From NCBI GenBank assembly GCA_946803715.1, contig CAMPET010000282.1:29765-49455 (forward strand): a stretch of 19,691 nucleotides of DNA. The letters are read 5' to 3'. Origin of the DNA: Beroe ovata (taxonomy: Eukaryota; Ctenophora; Nuda; Beroida; Beroidae). Shown here in pieces: positions 9,801 through 19,200 of the stretch (its first letter is position 1; each line of letters starts with the position of its first letter). Under the pieces are notes generated by a model. That model made no database searches. It saw only the letters and a program-made list of their open reading frames with translations, and was not told where the DNA came from. A program made the position numbers and the translations under genes.

Positions 9801-12800
9801 CGTGCTTTGACGTTATCCATGCAAAATTTGTGACGTGCACCAAAGCTCAATGGCTCTTACGAAGCACTGTTTGAACGCATTCTCCCAGATATAACTGTTA
9901 TCAACGACATTGTGGTAGCTGGGATGGAAACTCTTGCTCGACTCGTGGTTTCCGGCCTTCTCTCGGATCCCAGCCACGTGACCATCTCCTGGGTGACGTC
10001 ATTCGACTCTCCCGTGCCCAACTCACAGCTCACAACTTACTCCTCATTCGCCAACGATGGACTCACGGTTTGAAATTCTTAATCAATTTTTTGAAGGAAT
10101 GCGTATTCTAGTAGACTGAGCTCTCAGAAGCCGATGTTATTAGTAACCGGATGTAAATAACCTGATGTTAACCGCTACCACAGGTAACAGTCAGTGCTGA
10201 TTCGAGTTACACTGGTAAAGTTAGTGTCGTGGTTGATGCTGGGAGCCCTGCCACAGTCAGAGAATTTGACAACAACATGGTGAATGTTGATTTTGTGGGT
10301 AAGTTCATGACGTCTATAACGGATCTCGAGTCACAGCTTATCCGTTTCCTTATTTCCCTCCGTATTTGCTTGGGTATCTCCTCTCTACAGTATCTATCTG
10401 GGGTACATCCTCATAGGAGAAGTAGTAGTTGCGACTACTCCCCTGGGATTCCACTTCAACACTTCCCGAATCCCATACTATTTGTTGTTAAGAAATACAT
10501 GTACATTCTTACATACTGTCGAACCAGAAATACCTATTCAGTTAGTTCTATTATAGACCTCACAAATGATAAACAACCGCCACAAAATGTAGGTGTGAAT
10601 AACTTTGCGGCGGAGGAAATTGAATGTTTCATTAGCGATATGTACTATGAAAGTGTGAAATTCCTCAGATATCACCCATGACAACGTGATAGTATCTGAC
10701 GGAGCAGCAGCTGACTTGATTTGTCGGATCAACAACGTGGAGACCGCCAGTAATACTGTCATCTGGTGAGCTCGAGTTAGGCTGCTCCTTTATCAAAACA
10801 GCCGTCTTCCCGTTGGAAAGAAGTCCCTTATTTCTAACACCACCTGTTCCCAGGTCTCTGCATGGCTCCTCTGGGTGGACTCACACCGAAACTACCTTTA
10901 CTCCTGGCACATCCACCTCTCAGACTACGACAAACACTAAACCCACAGTAAGGGTAACAGGAGACAGAATAACTGAGCTCCTACTTAAACAGTGACAATT
11001 CCGAGATCGGAGGACTGATTCTGTGGTTGTAGATGACTGATATTCGACTGATATTCTGTGACTGACATTCTGTGGTTCTTTGACTGATATATTCAGGTTG
11101 ATCACAGTACGGATCAAGGGGAGTGGGATTGTAGCATTTCATACAACCTGGCAACAGACCACTCTGGTACCATGGTAACCAGGACCCTCTCCGAGACCCT
11201 ATTCCTGGATATACCATGTATGTGAGCGGCGGATACGGTTACTTGAGATATACACCATGTCTTTCATCCAACTTTCAATTTCCGAATCATGGTTACGAGC
11301 TGTTATCACTGTGAACGTTGTACTTGCAACACCTCCCAATATCTCAGCGTTTCAAACACCGCTCCCTGCGAACGAGTACGCTCTCCAGGATACAAGTGTC
11401 ACGTTCACCTGTCTAGCTCGGACTACAACAGCCCAGAACTTGGTGCCGGCATATTCATGGTATTTTGTTACTTGTTATTGGTTGTTATATTGAGTTGTTA
11501 GTTGTATAAGTTGTTGTTAGTGGTTTTGAGTTGTCAGTTGTATTAGTGGTAGTTAGTAAAAGTATTGAGTTTTAAGTCGATCTCCTCGCCGTCAGCTTTC
11601 AAATTTTCATCCTCAGCCTCATTATTATAGTACACATTATTATAAGATTATAGTAGTATGACTGTATACTGTACACTTTAGGAACACTGTGCATCACACA
11701 GGAATGTTAGTGGGACAGTAGAGACTGGCGAAACCCAGAGCTCCCTGACACTGACAGCAATACAGGACTTGGACGACAAGACTGTCCAGTGTATTGCGAC
11801 ATACCCGCCTAACTCCTACTCCATAGCCACCACAAGCCAGCTATTTGTTCAAGGTAAATGTTTATATCCTGACAACAATGTTACTATGTTTCCCTGACAA
11901 CACTGTTGCCATGACAACACTGTTACCATGAGTCATGACAACACGGTTATCATGACAACACTTTTACCACAACAACACTGTAACCGTGGCAACACTGTTA
12001 CCAATACAACACTGTAACCTTGTCAACACTGTTACCATGACAACATGTCATCAGGACTGATGATTCTCCCCGACTCATCTCTCTACGCTGTGGCTGGAGT
12101 TCCGCTCACAATAACATGTTCATACGACTCAGTACACGCTTCCAACATTGCTGCGGATTGGGCGAAAGGTAAATGATATGCGTTAATTTCTGAAACTTTT
12201 GCTAGATATCTCAATCCACTATTGGTATGTCAATCCAAAACAACACTAATTAATTTGCCCACGATACAGGTTTATCAGTTACTTGGAACAGAGGTAACTG
12301 CAGTGGATAGCTAGATTATGGTGTTTTGTGCATACTTCTGCTCTAAAATTTTGCTAAGCTTTGTCTGCTACTTTCTTACTTTGTATCAAAAATTTCCACA
12401 ACGAGTGCTCTCTTTTCTTTCCGTACCTATCATTCATCTGAGTGTCTGGTGGTGTCAGCGTTAAGAGTGGTGTCAGCCATATGATAGATTACATTCACAC
12501 TAAGTACTGTATCAGTGGTGTCAGCACAGAATTGTGTCATCACAGAGTTTTACATTGTTGTGGCAGCACAAAGTGGTGTCATGGTTGTGTCAGTACAAAG
12601 TGGTGTCAGCACTTTATTATGACCACATTTCAGATGATAACCCTGTCACTAGTGACGGAGTGTCATACTCAATAGTTGAAGACACCAGCACTCCTGGGAT
12701 ATTTATCAGTAAACTGACAATCCTTTCTCCCTCGACTAGTGATCACGTGAGTCAATTTCCAAATTACAATCAGGGAAATTTTGAATATACTCTGCATGAA

Positions 12801-13212
12801 ATGTAATTAGTTTGAAGGCATCATTCCAAATATCGTTTGTGAGTCATTCTGGATTGACATCATCAAGTTCTGTTTTAGAACGCTGAATACAAATGTTCAT
12901 TCACGAGCACAGAAAGCGGAACGAATGAACTAACTGCCACTATTGACGGAGTTTATGGTTTGTTATTTTCATTAACTTCACCAACCCATTGAATCTAGAT
13001 CATTTTGCCGATTGAATTGAGAAGTGTAATTCCTTGATTAACCCGAAGTAAATTGAGGGAAGTCACGCGCGTTTTTCCCCTCAGATATCACAACACCTCC
13101 CGTCAAACAGAATTTGGTATCTGGATACTCAGCCACCTTCGACATTGCCGTATCATCGAAACCAGACACATTCGCTACGTGCGTTTGTGTGTGTGTGTGA
13201 ACTTGTGTGTCT

Positions 13213-13254
<42 letters not shown>

Positions 13255-16200
13255 GTACTTGTGTGTCTACTGTCTAAGTGTGTGTGTATCTGTGTGTGTT
13301 TCTGCCTGTCAGTGTAAGTGCTTTTGTCGATGTGTTTGTATTTCAAACGCCCCCTGTCATCAATATTTCCCTCTCCGCAGGACATACATCTGGATGAAGG
13401 ATGATGACACCACCGCTGTTAACACTGAGACCGCCGTCTCCAGCTACACAACACCTCAACTTTTCTACTCCTCGGACTCTAACAATAAATACAGGTACCG
13501 GCCCTTTGTTTTCCTAATTCAAGTCACGATTACACAGGAACCTACCTGTTTTCNTACTGTGTGTGTGTGTGTAGGTGCTTGTGTGTCTCTGCCTGACCAT
13601 GTTATTGCTCTTGTCGATGTGTTTGTGTTCCAACCCCCCTGTCACCAATATCTCCCTCCCACAGAACCTACATCTGGATGAAGGATGATGACACCACCGC
13701 TGTTAACACTGACACCGCCGTCTCCAGCTTCACTACACCTCAACTTTTCTACTCCTCGGACTCTAACAATAAATACAGGTACTGGCCCATTGTTCTCCTA
13801 ATTCAAATCACGATTACACAATACACATTACACGGGTACCTACCTGTTTTCCATATTCATGTTTTCGAGAGCATTTTCATTATGGGAGGGAGCTCTGCTT
13901 TAATCCAAAGCTCAGCTCCTTGTTAGATAGAGTACGAATGCTGAAGTTAACAACTGTTAACAACTGAGCAAAGTGATATCTGGACGTGAAATGCTATTTC
14001 AGCTGTAAAGTCACGTGGACGCGTAACGACAATAAGCAAGTTCTCACTAAAACATCTGATAAAGTTGCTGTGGTCATTACACGTGAGTGAAATAGAGGAC
14101 CTGTGGAGCTTGATAGATATCAGGAGATTTCAGCAAAATCCAGCATGATATGAATTGTGATGCTAATGTAAAATATCCCACCACAACCCCTGAAGACTGC
14201 TGAAAACCTCTGACAATCATTAGCAACCCCTGATTTCAGGGTCGTGTGAGGTCGTGGGGACCCTCAACTCCGATACTCACCGTAGTCCGGGAGACCCATA
14301 TGTGGTTGATGGGACCTCCATAGCAACAACTTGTGAAAAAGGGTAAGAGTGAGTCTTAGCGGTTTTGGAACGGTGATTGAGTGCGTTCTGAAACTTTATC
14401 AACATATTAACGAACACTGATGTATGTTATACAAGATACAACCAAATGTCTAACACGGGACCGGCAGGTTGTAGGTACAATGTACACGGCACGAAGATCC
14501 GGCAAGTTGTAGGTAAGGTATTCGCAACACATGTTACCAGTAATCTACTGTTAATTCAGGGCTATCTTACCTGTCGGGAGTCAGTACAGTCAAACTTGTG
14601 ATGTGGAGAGTCCCGTCAACCTTGTCAATTGTGTCGGTGAGTGGAATTGTTGTGAGGCTGGGTGGTATTCTGAATCACGCAAACTAGGAATAGAAACCTT
14701 GGGGTTCTGTAGTCCGTGCTTGAGACCAGTTTGTTGCCTCAATGCTGAATAGAGCATAGACAGTAGACACTGATTAGCAAGTTGACAATCGGTCTTAGCT
14801 CACGACTTTTCTGACGATGAAATAACACTCTCCCTTCCTTCAGCCGGATGTTTTATACCGGACATAGAGAACAGTAGTTTGTATAACGGAGTTATTCAGA
14901 TTAGTGACACTCAGCCGCTGTCCGGGGCTGGGTATACAACCATACACACCACAACCACTGCAACCATAGTGTGCAACAGCGGTAAGAGTTCCGACATTGT
15001 TCTGCATGATGACTTCATTGACGTTTCAGATCAGAGAACAAATAGTCAATGTAGCGTATCTCAACTATCTTAGGATTATCTTAGCCTCTAATTCTTTTTT
15101 CTAGTTTCCTCCCATCCATTCACCCGTGTTATTCTGGTATTCCTTGTCATTCTCATACGTGTTCCTCAGGCTATGTGGTGTCAACATCAGAAACATTGAA
15201 ATCTGTTGACTGTTCCACACGAGGGGAACTGGACATGAACTTCTGTGTCAAGGGGTAAGTGGTGTCAATTATGAGTATCAGTCCTCACCATTATTAACTG
15301 TGGATAATTCTCACATTGAGCTAATGGCCCCTTGCTTATCGATTGGACATTGCATTACGTTTCTATCATAACCTCTGTGACTAATGCCATGGAAACGAAA
15401 TTCTGCCGCCAAACCGACGAGAGAGTGGTGTCAAATCTTTTTCTCTTCAGATGTGAGATAGTAGATACGAACAACGCTGTTTACAATGATCCTGATAAAA
15501 ACAACCTGATTGCTCCCGACGATAAGATTACTTACACGTGCAAAGATAACCTGGTGTGTATGTGAGTGTGTTTGTGTGCGTGTTTGTGTGCGTGTCTGTG
15601 TGTTTGTGTTTGTGAGCTAAGTCATCGTTCCATTTGCAGCTAACTGAAAGTGGGACAGATCATTCAGAGTCTGGCACATGTCAAAACGGTCAAGATCTGC
15701 CATTAAACAATTGTTTCGGTATGAAAACCTCACCCTTCTTATCTGTCAGAAAGTGGCATACCTGTCTTTGAGTGAGACGGGGAAGGTTGGTTGTGGATTC
15801 TTACACCCATTCCCCTGCTCTCAGAGATAATCATGCAAGCTGATCCTGATGAGGAAGCGGGCAGCTCCTTCATAAAGATAACTGTCTACCCGCCCATCAT
15901 AAAGGAGCAGATCAAGGCAGTCCAGAACTATGTGGGAGTCACGTGTGAAGTGACACAGGATGGTCAGAGCTCACACATTGATTCTGGGATACAACCATCG
16001 TCGGATGTACGTTCATCTTGTTAACAATACACTGTCACCAGTCGCTGTCACCAACAACAATCACTGTCACCAACAAGAAACATCAGTCACTGTCACCAGC
16101 AACAATCATCAGTCACTGTCACCAGCCGAAGTTGGTATGGTTATTGCTGCACAATGTATTAGGTATACTCCTGTGATTTGCATCTTATCGATTCCCATGA

Positions 16201-19200
16201 ACCTGTCTATCGTGACCCCCCCATCCTACAGTGTGTTGTGAATGGGCTGTTCAGTAACACCAGCTACACTTACAAAGTTACTGCCCATTTCTCATCATCG
16301 ACTGCTAAATGGATCTCGGAGCCCTTCTCTTTCACAACTACAGCAACGCAAAGTGGTAACAAAATATACTTGAAACACAATTGACAATGATATGTCGATT
16401 ATTCAATTGTCTTATTGACTTATCAACCAGGGATTAGTGCAGACGGAACACTTTCAATTGAGGTTCCTGCTGCTTCATTCGATATTAGGTTAGAACTTGG
16501 TAGTTCCAATCTTGTAGTTACTGTTATCAGGATTTGGCACAACTTGTTTCGGCGTAGAATCTTGTAATAATTTGTCAAAATCATAGATAATCACGAACAT
16601 TGAATGTTCTAGAACGTATAGCGTCATAGCTGTCTGGTTCCGAGATACGAGTGAGGTGACGTCCAACATCGTTTTCAACGGGTACAGAAGGAAGAGATCG
16701 ACCGAGGCACAGATTTATCGTATTCATAAGAGTTTTGCCGACCTTGAAGATTCAGGTTCGAAATTTGTGTGTGTGTGTGTGNGTGTCTGTGTGTCTGTGT
16801 GTCTGTGTGTCTGTGTGTCATTGTCTGTGTATGTGCTAATATTGTGAACCCATCCCTCACGCAGGACAATCGCCGGGTGCTTATTACGTTCTCCAAGACA
16901 TCAGATACGATCCCAACAAGGGGGTTAACCTTGAACCGGGGGTTCTCAATCTTCCAGCGGGGAAAACATTCGCTCTCGTTGCTCATGTCTGCGACCCATC
17001 GGTAAAAATAGCCGATACTTTCGTAAACCTCCCTGTATCATATCTATCATGAAATTGTGCGTTATTATCTCAACATTTGAACACTTTCTCTATAAATTTT
17101 CTCCATGAACCTGGTCGTGGAACTATTATTCCATTAATGATTAACTAATTAAGTCTCACGTGTATATAAATAATTAGATCACGTGTGTCCAGGACTTGAG
17201 CAACTGTGTCACGGGGAGCGGAACACAGTACTCCACACCGGCTGACAACACTGCGTACGTTATCGCCGGAGTGGTGGCAGCTATCCTGGTACTGGTGACT
17301 GTCTCAGTCGGTCTCTTCGTCTATATGAGACGGTCCAGGTGAGAGAGTTGAGACATGAGAGTCGAGACTAGAGAGTTGAGACTAGAGAGTTGAGACTATA
17401 GAGTTGAGACTAGAGAGTTGAGACTAGAGAGTTGAGACTAGAGAGTTTGGACTAGAGAGTTGGGACATGAGAGTTGAAACATGAGTTGAGACTAGAGAGT
17501 TAAAATTAGAGAGTTGAGACTAGAGAGTTAAGACTAGAGAGTTGAGACAATGGATGATTCAATAGTTGAGGCACTAGTGGTTGTGTTACAAATAATTACA
17601 CATGTATTGTTCAGGTTGGGCACCACTTTCAGAAGACCCAGTACCAAAGACAACCATGAAATGTTCAACAATCCACTGGCGGGAACCTCTCACCTTGAGG
17701 ATGGGAAGTGAGTATTCTTTTATTTCCTTGGATACGAACCAATAACTGAGAAAATCAGACAGTTATCATCAACAACTCATCAGGGTTGTTATACCTGTTG
17801 TTATAGATAACACTAATCCACCTGCAAATGCAGCGACGTAAGTTTCAGGCTAACTTTCTGTGCTAAAATCACTGCCAAACTCATTTTTTTCTTTTTCTCT
17901 CAGAAGGTTTTATAGGATAAAATATCGCTGTACCAGGCCTGTTTTATTGGTATCTAGGTTCTAAGGATGCTGAAAGTCTGTCAAGTTCTTAGCTTACCTA
18001 CCTATAATAGAGATCACTTTAGATTACAGCCTCCTACTATCTCCTTATGTTTTTCTTGATATAGCGCAGTGTCTTGCTTTGCTCTAGTGCTGATATCTTG
18101 ACCTTCTTTCAGACTTATCTACTATCTAATTAGATTCTATCTAATTAACTAATTGACTATCACAAATTGGGATTTTCATATTTCTGATCATTTTCAGCGT
18201 CTCATATAAGCACATTGTTAATGAACCTGTCGTTGAAGTTCAGTAAGTTCATCTGTTAAATGACGGTGTATGATAATTGATAAGATTATGAAACACCGTG
18301 GATCGAAATGTCAATTATAAATCAAACAAAACTTGAGTATCAGTTCCGTTAAATATCCATATCATCATTTTGTATGTTTGTGTAATAAACGTTGCTAGCC
18401 GCTTGATTCCAATACTTCATGTTCAATTCTCAATCTATCTAAAATCACTATTTCCGATTGATTGCTGACCAATTTCTTCGTCAACAGCGTGATTCCTGCT
18501 TGGCTCACTTTTCTCTCCAAAATCACGCTCATTCAGAACACAATAGATTCTCATTATTCTCGACATACCCAAACACACACACTCACTTCTCTCGTATGCC
18601 CCTTCACCAATCATAGTGTGTCAGCCAAGTGTTGAGAAGGGGGCATATGCTCAGAGGACCATAAAAACGCAGCTGAGATGGCAGCTGGGATGGTAGCCAT
18701 TTCATTTCGTACTAGATAATTTCATTTTCACTGCCAGGGAAATTACTGAGATCGAGAGAAGAGTGCCCGATCCTATTCACGTAGCGGACTTCCTGAGCAC
18801 GTATCGCAGATTGATGCAGGTCAGTGGAAAATAACGCGTTACCATGACATCACGACGTGATATATAGCGCGTTACCATGGCATCACGTGTTTGTCACGCG
18901 TTGCTATGACATCCCGTGATTTTTCACGCGCTTCAGGACACGGAGTATCTGCTAGATCGGGAGTACGACGAGATAAAGTGCGAAGTTCCGCCGTCCAACT
19001 TCACTTACTACTACAGCAAGCTCCCAGAGAATAAGATAAAGAACCGATATGTCGATATTGTTCCATGTGAGTTACCATGGTTACCATGGTATGTTACATC
19101 GTGTTGTTACCATAGTTATATCCTGTGTCATGACTTGTGTAATGTTCGAAAGACGATTGAACAAACATTCCATATTCTTCAGACGATGAAACCAGAGTGG

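Noticed and set aside
10229-10681. 150-residue frame running through the intron after Ig-like domain 14
   Set aside because: The first part is the genuine exon; the rest is a 370-bp intron with good donor gtaagt and acceptor cctcag, and reading through would shift the frame.
13038-13681. Cys/Val-rich and His/Thr-rich reading frames on both strands
   Set aside because: They are translations of GT/CA microsatellite sequence; the true exons here are in other frames with matching splice phases.
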